Positions 1 through 9,192 of a stretch of DNA of 33,566 nucleotides are shown here, in pieces. Location: positions 1 to 33,566 of the forward strand of contig CALIJJ010000223.1 of the NCBI GenBank assembly GCA_938017515.1, in the 5' to 3' direction. How positions within the stretch are numbered: the stretch's first letter is position 1; each line of letters begins with the position of its first letter. Below the pieces are notes generated by a model that made no database searches, was not told the origin of the DNA, and saw only the letters and a program-made list of their open reading frames with translations. Source of the DNA: an uncultured Pseudanabaenaceae cyanobacterium. Lineage in GTDB: Bacteria > Cyanobacteriota > Cyanobacteriia > PCC-9006 > JAAUQQ01. The position numbers were made by a program, and so were the translations under genes.

Positions 1-728
1 GGACTGTGGTTGAACACCCAACTCTTCTTCTTACCCGCCTTGTAGGGAGCAAGAATTTCGCGGAACAGTGCCTTGGTCTTCTCCTGGGCCAGGAAGCTGT
101 CCTGGTCGGGGGCCCACTCGTAGCTATAGCCGGGGGAGACCATCATGCCGTCAACGCCTAGCTGGCCCAGGTAGTCGAAGAATTCCTGGACTTCCTCAGC
201 GGGAGTGCCGTCAAACACTGTGGTGTTGGTGGTGACGCGGAAGCCGCGAGCCTTGGCCGCACGAATGGCAGAAATGGCCTTGTCGAAGACGCCCTTGCGA
301 TCGACACATTTGTCGTGCTGCTCTTTCAGGCCATCCAAGTGGACGCTGAAGGAGAAGTAGGGGGAGGGCTTAAATTTATCGAGGCTTTTCTCGAGCAGCA
401 AACCGTTGGTGCAGAGGTAGACAAATTTCTTGCGTGCCACCAAGCCCTCAACGATTTCCTGAATCTGTGGGTGGAGCAGGGGTTCGCCGCCGGGGATCGA
501 AACCACAGGGGCACCGCACTCTTCCGCAGCCCGGAAGCAGTCTTCGGGGCTGAGGTTTTGCTTGAGAATTTCAGGGGGATGCTGAATTTTGCCGCAGCCC
601 GTGCAGGCGAGGTTGCAGCGAAATAGGGGCTCTAGCATGAGCACCAGGGGAAATTGCTTATTTCCTTTAAGGCGTTGGGCGACAAGATATTTGCCGACTT
701 CCAGCGCTTGCAGCCAATGGATGGCCAT
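1..728 (-). CDS. hpnH: Adenosyl-hopene transferase HpnH (radical SAM), 3' part outside window
   Basis: This is the first 242 codons of a minus-strand gene; the remainder lies beyond position 1. The protein begins [16 protein letters not shown] and carries the radical-SAM cluster motif [10 protein letters not shown] with C38, C42 and C45, followed by the S-adenosylmethionine-binding stretch [11 protein letters not shown] and later [17 protein letters not shown]. These segments match HpnH, which attaches a 5'-deoxyadenosyl group to diploptene in the first step of extended hopanoid (bacteriohopanepolyol) synthesis. HpnH family proteins are usually about 330-340 residues, so about 95 residues are missing at the edge. 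The ATG at 728 is the natural start: it begins the conserved N-terminus directly. No other hopanoid gene is visible here. The upstream 300 bases contain several inverted repeats listed separately. Family assignment is strong from motifs recalled from memory; no database comparison was possible. Confidence 0.88.
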   Translation of the reverse strand, partial: MAIHWLQALEVGKYLVAQRLKGNKQFPLVLMLEPLFRCNLACTGCGKIQHPPEILKQNLSPEDCFRAAEECGAPVVSIPGGEPLLHPQIQEIVEGLVARKKFVYLCTNGLLLEKSLDKFKPSPYFSFSVHLDGLKEQHDKCVDRKGVFDKAISAIRAAKARGFRVTTNTTVFDGTPAEEVQEFFDYLGQLGVDGMMVSPGYSYEWAPDQDSFLAQEKTKALFREILAPYKAGKKKSWVFNHS

Positions 729-823
729 AGATACGACTCCTCACAGAAAAGATGGGGGCAATAGTGAATGAACGCTGGGTTCACCGCTGAGGGATTGTTT
801 AACGGATGGATCCGCGACTGGAC

Positions 824-867
824 ATATCCGTGACGCGACATATCCTTGGATATATTGTGTCGGATAT
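824..867. promoter_or_regulatory. Nested inverted repeats upstream of hpnH
   Basis: An outer pair ATATCCG (824-830) and CGGATAT (861-867) encloses an inner pair ATATCC (840-845) TT GGATAT (848-853). The inner arms extend partly to CGACA and TGTCG (836-840 and 858-862), with a 4-base insertion on the right side. The site is about 100-140 bases upstream of the hpnH start. It could be an operator or a 5' UTR hairpin. The symmetry is seen; the function is inference. Confidence 0.4.
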
Positions 868-907
868 AAATAGGATTCACCGCAAAATGAATTCCTCAAC
901 AGGCGCC

Positions 908-923
908 GCACAAAATATTGTGC
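908..923. promoter_or_regulatory. 16-bp dyad GCACAA-AATA-TTGTGC
   Basis: Perfect 6-base arms surround a 4-base AT-rich centre in the noncoding gap between the PstS-like gene and hpnH, 180 bases upstream of hpnH. The size and symmetry suit a dimeric transcription factor site. No factor can be named. A direct repeat of ACATATAGAC lies just beyond, at about 949-968. Confidence 0.35.
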
Positions 924-1026
924 CGATAGGGAATTTTACCGTCTCTTTACATATAGACACATATAGACCATTTCCCGCGATCGCGCCCCAGCAGAGCCCC
1001 CTCGGTCAATGTGCCCCAGGATACCC

Positions 1027-2115
1027 CTAGCGAATTCGGACAAAACCTGCTTTCTCGATGGCCACCTGACCGTCGTTAGAGAGCAGCAAATTGGCATAGG
1101 CTTCGCCGGCCTGCTGCGCCGCGCTGCCGTCTTCTTTGACAATGACAAAAAAGTTGCGGGTTAGTGGGTAGCTGGCATTGCGGAAGGCTTCGACGTTGAG
1201 CTGATTGCGCTGGGCCGGGCATTGGCTGGGTTGCACATAATTGCCCTGGTAAGGCGACACAAGGTTGCTGGCTTGGAAACCGACCGGCAACGGCTTAATC
1301 GTGCATTGGGGGACAACTTCGGGGGCGGAGGCAAAGTAAATGCCGCCGGGGGTATTGGCCAGTTCGCGGAGGGCCTGGGTGGTGCTGTTGACGATTTTGA
1401 CGTTGCTTCCGGTGGGGTTGCCACGCAGAACCATATCGACGGTGCCGCCGGAGTCTGCGGAGCGGGTGAGGGGAGCGATCGCCAGGTTGGGTCCGCCGAC
1501 CTGCTGCCAGTTGGTGATGGCTCCGGTGTAGATCCCAGTCAGCTGCTCCACCGTAATCCCTGGCACGTTCAAGTTAGGATTCACCGCTGCTGCAATACCG
1601 TCCAGTGCCACAGGGATTTGTTTCAGCGTGATGCCTCGCTGCTGGGCCTTCTGGTATTCCGCGTCGGTGATGGGGCGAGAGGACTGGGCAAAGGCGATTT
1701 CGCTGTTGATCACCATGTCGATGCCCGTGCCTGAGCCCGCACTTTTGCCAATGGGGTTGGTGTAGCGCAGCTTGAGTTCGGGACGAGCCGCTTGGATTTG
1801 GGTATCGACGCTGAGGCGAATGGGCGCCCAGGAAGTGCTGCCGCCGTAGTTGAACAGGCCGGAGGGAACGTTTTGCACTGCGGTGAAGGAGGCGGCCCCG
1901 GCGATCGCAGACCCACCACTCTGATCCACGCCAGCATTGCCCGCCTTGCTGGCGACATATGTCTGCCCGTCATCGACGTTATTGGAGTCTGTACCATTTC
2001 CGGCGAACTGCTCTCCCCCAAACCGCTGGGCCAACAACCAAACGCCGCCGCCCAAGAGGCCCAGCGTGACCACAAGCGCCAGAATCAGAGCGGGAGCGTC
2101 GCTTTTCTTAGACAT
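1027..2115 (-). CDS. Membrane-anchored PstS-like phosphate-binding protein
   Basis: The 362-residue protein has a short basic N-terminus (MSKKSD), one hydrophobic segment at about residues 9-29 and a low-complexity Asn/Gly/Ser stretch to about residue 80. A periplasmic-binding-protein type 2 domain of the PstS class follows. Recognisable segments are the start of the binding domain (FNYGGSTSW), the Ser/Gly-rich ligand loop (GKSAGSGTGIDMV), the AFAQSSRPIT segment, the VEQLTGIYTGAITNWQQVGG helix-turn and SADSGGTVDMVL. These are the usual anion-contacting positions of phosphate-binding proteins. The uncleaved-looking N-terminal helix suggests a protein tethered to the membrane rather than a free periplasmic one. 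No pstCAB permease genes are adjacent, so it may act in phosphate sensing or buffering, or serve a transporter encoded elsewhere. Ligand identity is inferred from family. Confidence 0.8.
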   Translation of the reverse strand: MSKKSDAPALILALVVTLGLLGGGVWLLAQRFGGEQFAGNGTDSNNVDDGQTYVASKAGNAGVDQSGGSAIAGAASFTAVQNVPSGLFNYGGSTSWAPIRLSVDTQIQAARPELKLRYTNPIGKSAGSGTGIDMVINSEIAFAQSSRPITDAEYQKAQQRGITLKQIPVALDGIAAAVNPNLNVPGITVEQLTGIYTGAITNWQQVGGPNLAIAPLTRSADSGGTVDMVLRGNPTGSNVKIVNSTTQALRELANTPGGIYFASAPEVVPQCTIKPLPVGFQASNLVSPYQGNYVQPSQCPAQRNQLNVEAFRNASYPLTRNFFVIVKEDGSAAQQAGEAYANLLLSNDGQVAIEKAGFVRIR

Positions 2116-2166
2116 GAGACCTTGGATTGAGAATGAGGGGCTGACAACGCAGATTCACGATGCGGC

Positions 2167-2210
2167 TAAAAACTAGCACTCTTTCGGATAATCGGCGAGT
2201 GCCAAGCTTT
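2167..2210. terminator. Hairpin with T tract after topA (probably bidirectional)
   Basis: GCACTC (2176-2181) pairs with GAGTGC (2197-2202) around a 15-base loop. On the minus strand the stem is followed by TAGTTTTTAG, which suits termination of topA before the PstS-like gene. On the plus strand it is followed by CAAGCTTTTTA. The stem resembles half-sites of a CIRCE element, but the spacing is wrong for that (see rejected items). Confidence 0.55.
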
Positions 2211-2257
2211 TTATGCCCATCGGTCTGGTAAGCCCATCATTCCCCAGCCATCTCTTT

Positions 2258-2289
2258 GGTTCTCAGCGGGGGTCGGTTCTCAGCGGGGG
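2258..2289. repeat. Direct repeat, two copies of GGTTCTCAGCGGGGG
   Basis: Two exact 15-base copies lie at 2258-2272 and 2275-2289, separated by TC, about 20 bases beyond the topA stop codon. This is one of a series of short tandem repeats near stop codons in this window. Confidence 0.8.
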
Positions 2290-2309
2290 AATGAACCCAG
2301 GGTTGTTCC

Positions 2310-5222
2310 CTAGTCGCTTTCGATCTTGGCGGTGGTGGTTTCAGTGGCGGTGGACTTCTTTGCAGCAGCTGTCTTTGTCGTGGACTTGGCTTTTGTTGTT
2401 GTTGTCTTCTTGGCTGCTGTTTTCTTGGCTCCTGTTTTACTGGTCGTGGTTTTGCTCGTTGTGGTTTTCTTGGCGGTGGTCTTTTTCGCGGTGGTTTTCT
2501 TCGCTGCTGCCTTGGGCTCAGCCGCATCATCCTCAGCTTTATCCTTCGCCGCTGTTTTCTTCGCAGTGGACTTTTTAGCTGTAGATTTCTTCGCTGTGCT
2601 CTTCTTCGCGGTGGACTTCTTGGCGGTCGATTTCTTCGTCGCCTTTTTCTTTTTCTTGGCGCCAGCCTTCGCTTCTAGCAGCTCTAGGGCCTTTTCCAGC
2701 TTGAGGTCTTCCACCGTTTCCCCCTCGGGCAGAGACGCATTGACCTTGCCATGCTTGACGTAGGCCCCGTAGGGACCGTCGTAAATGCCGATGGGCTCGT
2801 CGTCATCGGGGTGCTTGCCAACGACCCGCAGAGGTTCCTTGGCTTTACGGGCACCACGTCCTCGCTTCGGCTGAGCCAGGATCTCCATGGCGCGAGGCAT
2901 TTCGATGGTCAGAACATCATCGTCGCCCTTGAGCGAACGATAGTCGTCCTTGCCTTCTACACCACCCTTCTTATGGACAATGTAGGGGCCAAACCGGCCC
3001 AAACCCGCTTGCACTTTGTTCTCGGTCTCGGGGTGAATGCCCAAGAGACGGGGGAGTGCCAAAAGGCCTACCGCTGCTTCCAGCGTCACATCTTCTACCT
3101 TGAGGGTCTTGGGTAGCGATGCACGCTTGGGCTTGGGGTTGTCGTCGGTGACTTCGCCGAGCTGAACGTAGGGGCCATAGCTGCCCACAAGGATGTAGAT
3201 GGGTTCGGCTTTTTCGGGGTGAATGCCGAGCTTCTCGGGGCCTTCTAGCTTCTGCTTGAGCAGTTTCTCGACCTGCTCGTCGTCTAGATCCGCAGGTGTA
3301 ACGTCGTTGGGAATTGACGCTTTGACGGTTTCTCCTTCCGTATCGGTGGCCTGTTCCAAATAGGCCCCAAAACGACCGATGCGAACCTTGGCCTGGAGGT
3401 TCTCTAGGTCGATGGTGCGGGCTTCGGTGGGATCAATTTGATCTTCGCGATTTTTGACCTTGGTGGCGAGTCCTTCCTCACCCCGATAGAACTTATCGAG
3501 GTAGGGCAACCAGTCCTGTTCGCCGTTGGAAATGTCATCAAGGGACTGCTCCATCCGGGCTGTGAACTTGTAGTCCACCAGGTCTGGGAAGTGGCTTTCC
3601 AGCAATCCCGTAACGGCGAAGGCCGTGAATGTGGGGATGAGGGCGTTGTTGTTTTGTTGTGCGTATTTGCGATCGATGATCGTGCCAATAATCGATGCAT
3701 AGGTACTGGGTCGGCCAATCCCTTCCTTCTCCAGACCCTTCACCAGTGATGCTTCCGTAAAGCGTGCGGGGGGCTGGGTTTCGTGGCCAATGGCTTCGAC
3801 CTCGTTGCAGTTGGGATGGTCACCCACCTTGAAATCGGGCAACAGCACCTCCTGGCTTTCCAGGGCTGCATCGGGATCGTCAGAGCCTTCAACGTAGGCA
3901 CGGAAGAAGCCGGGGAAGTCGATGCGTTTGCCGCCTGCACGGAAGCCAGCGTTTTCGACTTCAAATTTGAGCGTGATCATCGTCTGGCGGGCGTCGGCCA
4001 TTTGGCAAGCCACGGTGCGCTTCCAGATCAGCTCATAGAGCGATAGATCCTGGCCCGAGAGACCCGTTTCGTTGGGGGTTCGGAAGCTGCTGCCTGCGGG
4101 GCGAATGGCCTCGTGAGCTTCCTGGGCGTTTTTGCTTTTGGTGGTGTACTGGCGTGGTTTGGGGCTGAGATAGTCCTTGCCGTACTTCTGCTCGACGCAG
4201 TCACGGGCGGCGGTGACGGCCTGGTCCGACAGGTGAACTGAGTCGGTACGCATGTAGGTGATGAAGCCGCGTTCGTACAGACCCTGGGCGACGCGCATGG
4301 TGTCGCGGGCAGAGAGACGCAGCTTGCGGTTGGCTTCTTGCTGGAGCGTGGAGGTGGTGAAGGGAGGGGAGGGCTTGCGGGTGTTGGGCCGCTCTTCCAA
4401 GTTGGCGACGGTCCAGGGCTTGGCGGTGATGCGATCGCACAGCGTGCGCGCTTCTTCCTCACTCAACAGAACAACATCACGACCTTCGGCAATGCGGCCT
4501 GTGTTTTCATCAAAATCGCTACCGGTGGCAACACGCTTGCCATCAACGGTAATTAGCTTGGCATCAAAAGTCTTTTTCTTATCGTCACCGGAGAGCAGTG
4601 CTTTCAAATCCCAATAGGAACCCTGGCGGAAGGCCCGACGCTCGCGCTCTCGCTGCACCAGGTAACGCACGGCGACGGACTGCACTCGACCCGCCGACAG
4701 ACCCCGAGCAATCTTTTTCCACAGCAGTGGCGATAGCGTATAGCCCACAAGGCGATCGAGCACGCGCCGGGTTTCCTGGGCGTGGACCATCTCCTCATTG
4801 ATCTCCCGACATTCATCGAGGGATTTCTGAATTGCTTCCTCGGTGATTTCGTGGAAGACCATGCGCTTGGTCGGCACCTTGGGCTTGAGCAACTGCAGCA
4901 GGTGCCAGCTAATGCTTTCGCCTTCGCGGTCTTCGTCAGTTGCCAGGAGGAGTTCGTCGGCGTCTTTGAGGGCGTCCTTGAGTTCCTTGACAATCTTTTG
5001 CTTGCTCTTGGGGATGATGTAGAGCGGCTGAAATTCCTCTTCGACGTTGACGCCTAGGGTGGCCCACTTCTTTTCTGCCTTGATTTTTTCCGGGATGTCA
5101 CTGGCCGATTGTGGCAAATCCCTGACATGACCCATGGATGCCTCGACGCGATAGTCCGAGGGCAAATAATTACGAATCGTACGAGCTTTGGTGGGGGATT
5201 CGACAATGACCAGCTTAGGCAT
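2310..5222 (-). CDS. topA: DNA topoisomerase I with lysine/alanine-rich C-terminal tail
   Basis: The 970-residue type IA topoisomerase relaxes negative supercoils by nicking and passing a single strand. The TOPRIM domain starts at once ([14 protein letters not shown]) and includes the acidic metal-binding motif [12 protein letters not shown]. The catalytic tyrosine is Y323 in the segment [14 protein letters not shown]. After the catalytic core come topoisomerase C-terminal repeats of the form [10 protein letters not shown] or [10 protein letters not shown] in place of zinc fingers, as is usual in cyanobacteria. The last 110 residues or so are almost pure Lys/Ala/Thr/Ser with repeated KKSTA units (15-base period in DNA), like a histone H1 tail; such tails are thought to increase DNA affinity or processivity. 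The ATG at 5222 is the natural start. The gene diverges from ndhB across a 388-base gap. Confidence 0.97.
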   Translation of the reverse strand: MPKLVIVESPTKARTIRNYLPSDYRVEASMGHVRDLPQSASDIPEKIKAEKKWATLGVNVEEEFQPLYIIPKSKQKIVKELKDALKDADELLLATDEDREGESISWHLLQLLKPKVPTKRMVFHEITEEAIQKSLDECREINEEMVHAQETRRVLDRLVGYTLSPLLWKKIARGLSAGRVQSVAVRYLVQRERERRAFRQGSYWDLKALLSGDDKKKTFDAKLITVDGKRVATGSDFDENTGRIAEGRDVVLLSEEEARTLCDRITAKPWTVANLEERPNTRKPSPPFTTSTLQQEANRKLRLSARDTMRVAQGLYERGFITYMRTDSVHLSDQAVTAARDCVEQKYGKDYLSPKPRQYTTKSKNAQEAHEAIRPAGSSFRTPNETGLSGQDLSLYELIWKRTVACQMADARQTMITLKFEVENAGFRAGGKRIDFPGFFRAYVEGSDDPDAALESQEVLLPDFKVGDHPNCNEVEAIGHETQPPARFTEASLVKGLEKEGIGRPSTYASIIGTIIDRKYAQQNNNALIPTFTAFAVTGLLESHFPDLVDYKFTARMEQSLDDISNGEQDWLPYLDKFYRGEEGLATKVKNREDQIDPTEARTIDLENLQAKVRIGRFGAYLEQATDTEGETVKASIPNDVTPADLDDEQVEKLLKQKLEGPEKLGIHPEKAEPIYILVGSYGPYVQLGEVTDDNPKPKRASLPKTLKVEDVTLEAAVGLLALPRLLGIHPETENKVQAGLGRFGPYIVHKKGGVEGKDDYRSLKGDDDVLTIEMPRAMEILAQPKRGRGARKAKEPLRVVGKHPDDDEPIGIYDGPYGAYVKHGKVNASLPEGETVEDLKLEKALELLEAKAGAKKKKKATKKSTAKKSTAKKSTAKKSTAKKSTAKKTAAKDKAEDDAAEPKAAAKKTTAKKTTAKKTTTSKTTTSKTGAKKTAAKKTTTTKAKSTTKTAAAKKSTATETTTAKIESD

Positions 5223-5610
5223 GGAGGTCTCTAGGAAGGCGATCGACTAGGTTGATAAGGGAAAGAGAAGGCGGGGAAAATAGCCTGTCCGTGGGCAATT
5301 GGAGCCGCAGTCACCATGATAAAAGGCGATGAATTGAGTAGCTCATTCAAAGACTCAATCAGAGACCAAAGGCTTCCATTGCACCTTAGGACAAGTTTCC
5401 CACCAATAGGATTTTACGAACGGAAAAACTTAATAAGTTGGAAATTCTCTATATATCCATATCTATCCATCGGATTTTGAGTAAGTCAGGGACGACAGGT
5501 TAAAATTCACCGTGGGCCGTGCTTGTCCCTTACCTTAGCGGCAATTTTCACGACCTGCCCACAAGACAAACCCAGAAGCCCTTTGGTGGTTTCCTGACTT
5601 TCCTGACCCT
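5223..5610. other. Divergent regulatory gap between topA and ndhB
   Basis: This 388-base noncoding stretch must hold the promoters of both genes. I see an inverted repeat TTGAGT (5334-5339) and ACTCAA (5353-5358) with a 13-base spacer, and an AT-rich tract around 5430-5470 with repeated TATCCAT-like words. I could not assign -35/-10 pairs with confidence, and I see no ORF with a recognisable product and no RNA gene. Confidence 0.4.
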
Positions 5611-7179
5611 ATGGATGTAGCTAATCTCGCGTCTCAGCTTAATGCTGGTCTGATCCTTCCCGAGGGGATCGTCATCATCACACTGCTGCTAGTGCTGGTG
5701 GTGGATTTAATTCAAGGCCGCAAGGCCAACCGGGTCACGCCTTACATTGGTATTGGTGGACTGTTGGCATCATTGGGGGCGATCGCTTTCCAATGGGACA
5801 ACCCCGTTTCCAATGCCTTTTTGGGCAGCTTCAGTAGCGATCCGCTCAGCTTGGTTTTCCGCGCCATCATTGTCCTGTCAGCGATGGTGACGATTATGAT
5901 CTCCATCCGCTATGTGGAGCAGTCCGGTACGTCCCTGGGCGAATTCATCACGATTTTGCTCACGGCCAGCGTCGGTGGCATGGTGCTCTCCGGTGCCAAC
6001 GAGTTGGTGACGATCTTCGTCGCGTTGGAAACGTTGAGTATCTCGTCTTACTTGCTGACGGGGTACATGAAACGGGATCCCCGCTCCAATGAGGCTGCGT
6101 TGAAGTACCTGTTGATTGGCGCATCGAGTTCAGCGCTGTTCCTCTATGGGGTCTCACTGCTCTACGGCCTTTCGGGGGGGCAAACGGAATTGGTGGCGAT
6201 CGCCACCAACCTCGCTGCTAGCGACCAGTCCCTCGGCCTCGTCATTGCCCTTGTCTTTGTGATTGCGGGCGTTGCCTTCAAAATTTCTGCGGTTCCGTTC
6301 CACCAGTGGACGCCGGACGTGTACGAAGGGTCACCGACCCCCGTCGTTGCGTTTTTGTCCGTGGGTTCCAAAGCCGCTGGTTTTGCCCTCGCCACCCGGA
6401 TGCTGATCACGGTTTTCCCGCTGCTGACGGATGAATGGCACTTTGTCTTCACCGCTCTGGCCATTCTCAGCATGGTGTTGGGCAACATCGTTGCCTTGGC
6501 CCAAACCAGCATGAAGCGTCTCTTGGCCTATTCCTCCATTGGCCAAGCCGGTTTTGTCATGATTGGTTTGATTGCGGCCACGGAGGTCGGCTACGCCAGC
6601 ATGCTCTTCTACCTGTTCATTTACCTGTTCATGAACCTGGGTGGTTTTGCCTGCATTATTCTGTTCTCCCTGCGGACGGGGACAGACCAAATCAGCGAGT
6701 ACGCTGGCCTCTATCAAAAGGACCCGTTGATTACGCTAGGACTGAGTCTTTGCCTGCTCTCCCTTGGTGGGATTCCGCCGCTGGCAGGGTTCTTCGGCAA
6801 GCTTTATCTGTTTTGGGCGGGTTGGCAGGCCGGTCTTTACACTCTCGTCTTGGTGGGTCTGTTCACGAGCGTCATCTCGATTTACTACTACATCCGTGTG
6901 GTCAAGATGATGGTGGTGAAGGAGCCCCAGGAAATGTCTGAGGTTGTGAAGAACTACCCCAAGGTGACGTGGGATCTGCCGGGTCTGAAGTCCCTTCAGG
7001 TGGCCTTAGTTCTGACGGTGGTGGCGACGACGCTAATTGGTATTCTGTCGAATCCGGTGTTCACGCTGGCGACGGATTCAGTCAACAATACGCCGTTCTT
7101 GAAATTGGATTTGGCTAGGACTGGCACGCAGCCTGTGGCTGTGTTGCCTGAGGCGATCGCCCCAGCGAATCCTCTCTAG
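5611..7179 (+). CDS. ndhB: NAD(P)H-quinone oxidoreductase subunit 2 (NdhB)
   Basis: The 522-residue protein is an antiporter-like membrane subunit of the cyanobacterial NDH-1 complex, which works in respiration, cyclic electron flow around photosystem I and CO2 uptake at the thylakoid membrane. Long hydrophobic helices run through the whole length (about 14 segments). Conserved proton-channel landmarks are visible: [13 protein letters not shown] with its glutamate, [17 protein letters not shown] with its lysine in the broken helix, and [16 protein letters not shown]. Length is normal for cyanobacterial NdhB (about 520 residues). The start [13 protein letters not shown] fits the family. It is a single-gene unit: topA diverges upstream, and a strong hairpin terminator follows 47 bases after the stop. 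Confidence 0.97.
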   Translation: MDVANLASQLNAGLILPEGIVIITLLLVLVVDLIQGRKANRVTPYIGIGGLLASLGAIAFQWDNPVSNAFLGSFSSDPLSLVFRAIIVLSAMVTIMISIRYVEQSGTSLGEFITILLTASVGGMVLSGANELVTIFVALETLSISSYLLTGYMKRDPRSNEAALKYLLIGASSSALFLYGVSLLYGLSGGQTELVAIATNLAASDQSLGLVIALVFVIAGVAFKISAVPFHQWTPDVYEGSPTPVVAFLSVGSKAAGFALATRMLITVFPLLTDEWHFVFTALAILSMVLGNIVALAQTSMKRLLAYSSIGQAGFVMIGLIAATEVGYASMLFYLFIYLFMNLGGFACIILFSLRTGTDQISEYAGLYQKDPLITLGLSLCLLSLGGIPPLAGFFGKLYLFWAGWQAGLYTLVLVGLFTSVISIYYYIRVVKMMVVKEPQEMSEVVKNYPKVTWDLPGLKSLQVALVLTVVATTLIGILSNPVFTLATDSVNNTPFLKLDLARTGTQPVAVLPEAIAPANPL

Positions 7180-7221
7180 TTCGGCCATCTTCAATGGCCA
7201 TCGCGACTAAATCAAAACTAT

Positions 7222-7252
7222 AAAAAGCGGACGGTAACCCGTCCGCTTTTTT
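7222..7252. terminator. Bidirectional Rho-independent terminator after ndhB
   Basis: GCGGACGG (7227-7234) pairs perfectly with CCGTCCGC (7239-7246) around a TAAC loop. It is preceded by five A and followed by six T, so it can end ndhB on the plus strand and the GerMN-domain gene on the minus strand. Confidence 0.9.
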
Positions 7253-7313
7253 GTTGTTAGGTGATATGGCTAAGGGCCTTAGACATCTGGGGTGCCTCGT
7301 ACAGGCCTGAAGG

Positions 7314-7335
7314 GTCGGGAATGCCGAATCCCGAC
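7314..7335. other. Stem-loop between ndhB and the GerMN gene
   Basis: GTCGGGA (7314-7320) pairs with TCCCGAC (7329-7335) around 8 bases. There is no adjacent T tract on either strand, so it is not an obvious terminator. It may stabilise the 3' end of the leftward transcript. Confidence 0.35.
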
Positions 7336-7364
7336 AGTGACCCATGTTCTTAGAGCATCTGCCC

Positions 7365-7412
7365 AGAGCGCCGTGTGTCTAGAGGGCTGTCTGCCTAGAA
7401 AGCCGTCTGCCT
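7365..7412. repeat. Three tandem 16-nt imperfect repeats at a stop codon
   Basis: The units are 7365-7380, 7381-7396 and 7397-7412 (for example AGAGGGCTGTCTGCCT and AGAAAGCCGTCTGCCT). The last unit overlaps the stop codon (7411-7413) of the leftward GerMN-domain gene. Confidence 0.85.
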
Positions 7413-8139
7413 AGAGATTGAAATCCCGAGCAAAGCGTTCTTCCGTCAGCGGCTGGTCTACGATCAGCCCCTCTCCACCGATCATGTCCAGTAGCTCCCC
7501 ATCCACCGATAGCCAAATCTGGGCATCGGGTTGGACCGTATTGGTAGTGTAAATAACCTGGCCCATGCGCGCTGCCATGGATGATGTGCCGCCACCTTCG
7601 GTGAACCGACCGGAGAGATCGATGTAGACGTCGTCCCCTTCCACCTTGAGGCTCAGAAGTTCTGTGCCCGTGGGAATGGCTGTGGACGCTTCGCCATCGA
7701 GCAGGGTTTCGATCGCCGTGGTTAGGGAGTCTGCGGGAGATTCATTGCGGTTTAGGGCAATCTTCTCGGCTTCGAAGGCAACCTGATTACCATCGGCACC
7801 GACCCAGTACACGGAAGGCGTATCCGCCGTCTCCGGTAGGATCATCGGATCCTTATCGGCAATGGACTCGACCCCCTCGCCAGGACCCCCCACGCCGCTG
7901 CCTGCGCCCGGTGCAACGGCCACATCGGGGGTCTCAGGTTTCTCGGTTGCAATGGGATCTGACGCAATGGGGTCTGAGGGTGCTTCAGACGCTGCTGGTG
8001 TTTCGATCGCCGGTGGCTCCTGGACCACCGAATTGGGCTGAGACGTAAACAGGAGTGCCCCGCCGCCGCCGGCTAGGATTGCGGCTAAGACACCAGCCGC
8101 GGTCAAAATGATCGGACGATTGTTAGAATTATTGCTCAT
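7411..8139 (-). CDS. GerMN-domain membrane-anchored protein
   Basis: The 242-residue protein begins MSNNSNNRPIILTAAGV, with one hydrophobic segment at about residues 9-31. A Pro/Ala/Asp-rich linker extends to about residue 120, then a GerMN domain with the typical run from SVYWVGADG through ETLLDGEA, the segment VYIDLSGRF and a late QIWLSVDGE. GerMN modules occur in spore-germination lipoproteins of Firmicutes and in many non-sporulating bacteria, including cyanobacteria, usually in envelope proteins; the biochemical role is unsettled. The ATG at 8139 is chosen over the upstream GTG at 8157 because GGGGGA lies at a good ribosome-binding distance before it. It probably sits on the outer face of the cytoplasmic membrane. 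Termination can use the shared hairpin at 7222-7252. Confidence 0.82.
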   Translation of the reverse strand: MSNNSNNRPIILTAAGVLAAILAGGGGALLFTSQPNSVVQEPPAIETPAASEAPSDPIASDPIATEKPETPDVAVAPGAGSGVGGPGEGVESIADKDPMILPETADTPSVYWVGADGNQVAFEAEKIALNRNESPADSLTTAIETLLDGEASTAIPTGTELLSLKVEGDDVYIDLSGRFTEGGGTSSMAARMGQVIYTTNTVQPDAQIWLSVDGELLDMIGGEGLIVDQPLTEERFARDFNL

Positions 8140-8278
8140 CTTTATTCCCCCAAACACCGGGATACGGTCTGGAAATTTGACGTCCAGATGAATCCCCTCA
8201 ACTTCAGTCTACAGGTCTGTTTTCAGGGCCTAGGGCGGCTCTCCGGATGGGAGAACGCCGGTAAACCGACTACCATGC

Positions 8279-8294
8279 GAGTAAACGCTTACTC
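8279..8294. promoter_or_regulatory. 16-bp palindrome GAGTAA-ACGC-TTACTC
   Basis: Perfect 6-base arms flank ACGC in the divergent region between the GerMN gene (start 8139) and the ABC ATPase gene (start 8366). It lies about 72 bases upstream of the ABC start codon, where a repressor or activator dimer could act. The symmetry is directly visible; the binding protein is unknown. Confidence 0.45.
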
Positions 8295-8365
8295 CCTATG
8301 ACGATGACACGAGCAACTTTGTTCGGGGAGTCTCACAAGTTTCGTCATATTTCGAGATATTGACC

Positions 8366-9118
8366 ATGCAGCCCAGCGAACTGACGCATCAGTCTTCTAC
8401 ATCTGAACCATCTGCGTCCCGGACTTCTGGTCTAGCAGAAACAAAACCGACGACCGTGCAGCTCGACACCGTGACGAAGGTGTATGGCTTGGGAGAAACG
8501 ACTGTGCATGCTCTGGCAGGCGTCAATCTGACCGTTCTCCAGGGAGAATACTGCGCCATTATGGGAGCCTCGGGCTCCGGTAAGTCAACGGTCATGAATG
8601 TGATTGGCTGTTTGGATCGACCGACCAGCGGACGCTATTTTTTGGATGGCCAGGATGTGGCCCAAATGGATGACGATTCCTTGGCGCATATTCGCAATCG
8701 CAAGCTGGGGTTTGTGTTTCAGCAATTTCATTTGCTGCCTCAACTGACGGCCCTCGAAAATGTGATGTTGCCGATGATCTATGCCAATGTGACGAAGGAA
8801 GAGCGCCGCGATCGCGCCGTAGATGCCCTGACCAAAGTTGGCTTAGCCGATCGTCTGCAAAACAAACCCACCCAACTGTCTGGCGGTCAGCAACAGCGAG
8901 TGGCCATTGCCCGCGCCATTGTCAACCGCCCGGTCCTGTTGCTGGCGGATGAACCCACAGGTGCTCTGGATTCCCATACAACCCGGGATGTTTTGGGCAT
9001 TTTCGATGACTTGCATCGGAGCGGTATGACGATTGTGGTGGTCACCCACGAGGATGAGGTGGGCAATCAGGCTGAACGGATTATTTGGTTCCGTGATGGC
9101 AAGGTTGTCGATCGCTAG
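8366..9118 (+). CDS. ABC transporter ATP-binding protein, MacB/LolD type
   Basis: The 250-residue ATPase has the complete nucleotide-binding set: Walker A GASGSGKST, Q-loop FVFQQFHLLP, signature LSGGQQQRVAIARA, Walker B LLLADEPTGALD and H-loop VVTHE. The HLLPQLTALENV segment and the A-loop region (VHALAGVNL) are typical of the MacB/LolD/DevA class, which powers lipoprotein release or export through a MacB-type permease and periplasmic adaptor. No permease or adaptor gene is adjacent, so the partner must be encoded elsewhere. The first 30 residues are a Ser/Thr-rich extension not usual for the class. The ATG at 8366 is preferred to TTG at 8360. Substrate cannot be told from sequence. It is divergent from the GerMN gene and convergent with a thioesterase gene. 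Confidence 0.88.
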   Translation: MQPSELTHQSSTSEPSASRTSGLAETKPTTVQLDTVTKVYGLGETTVHALAGVNLTVLQGEYCAIMGASGSGKSTVMNVIGCLDRPTSGRYFLDGQDVAQMDDDSLAHIRNRKLGFVFQQFHLLPQLTALENVMLPMIYANVTKEERRDRAVDALTKVGLADRLQNKPTQLSGGQQQRVAIARAIVNRPVLLLADEPTGALDSHTTRDVLGIFDDLHRSGMTIVVVTHEDEVGNQAERIIWFRDGKVVDR

Positions 9119-9133
9119 GGCTTGAGCTATTCC

Positions 9134-9192
9134 GTTGAGTCACGCCGTTGAGTTATGCCCCATTCCGTTGAGTCACGCTTTTGAGTCACGCC
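9134..9192. repeat. Four 13-nt imperfect repeats between convergent genes
   Basis: The units are GTTGAGTCACGCC (9134-9146), GTTGAGTTATGCC (9147-9159), GTTGAGTCACGCT (9167-9179) and TTTGAGTCACGCC (9180-9192). The last contains the stop codon (9186-9188) of the leftward thioesterase gene. The array fills most of the gap after the ABC ATPase stop. Confidence 0.85.

Larger units (their letters stand above)
729..1026. other. Noncoding gap between hpnH and PstS-like gene
   Basis: This 298-base AT-richer stretch has no convincing gene: the short open frames have no recognisable protein sequence. It holds the two dyad elements listed separately and a direct repeat of ACATATAGAC at about 949-968. It most likely contains the hpnH promoter, read leftward, but I could not place confident -35 and -10 boxes. 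Confidence 0.5.

Noticed and set aside
315..626. Plus-strand open frame of 103 codons
   Set aside because: It is antisense to hpnH, whose minus-strand translation has clear radical-SAM motifs.
1222..1734. Plus-strand open frame of 170 codons
   Set aside because: Antisense shadow of the PstS-like gene; Gly/Ala-rich translation without features.
2173..2205. CIRCE-like heat-shock operator (CTAGCACTC ... GAGTGCCAA)
   Set aside because: CIRCE has a 9-base spacer; here it is 15. The site lies between the topA stop and the next gene and has T tracts on both sides, so a terminator is a better explanation.
8366..9118. Assignment of the ABC ATPase as DevA of the heterocyst exporter
   Set aside because: The motifs fit the wider MacB/LolD class equally, and devB/devC are not adjacent.
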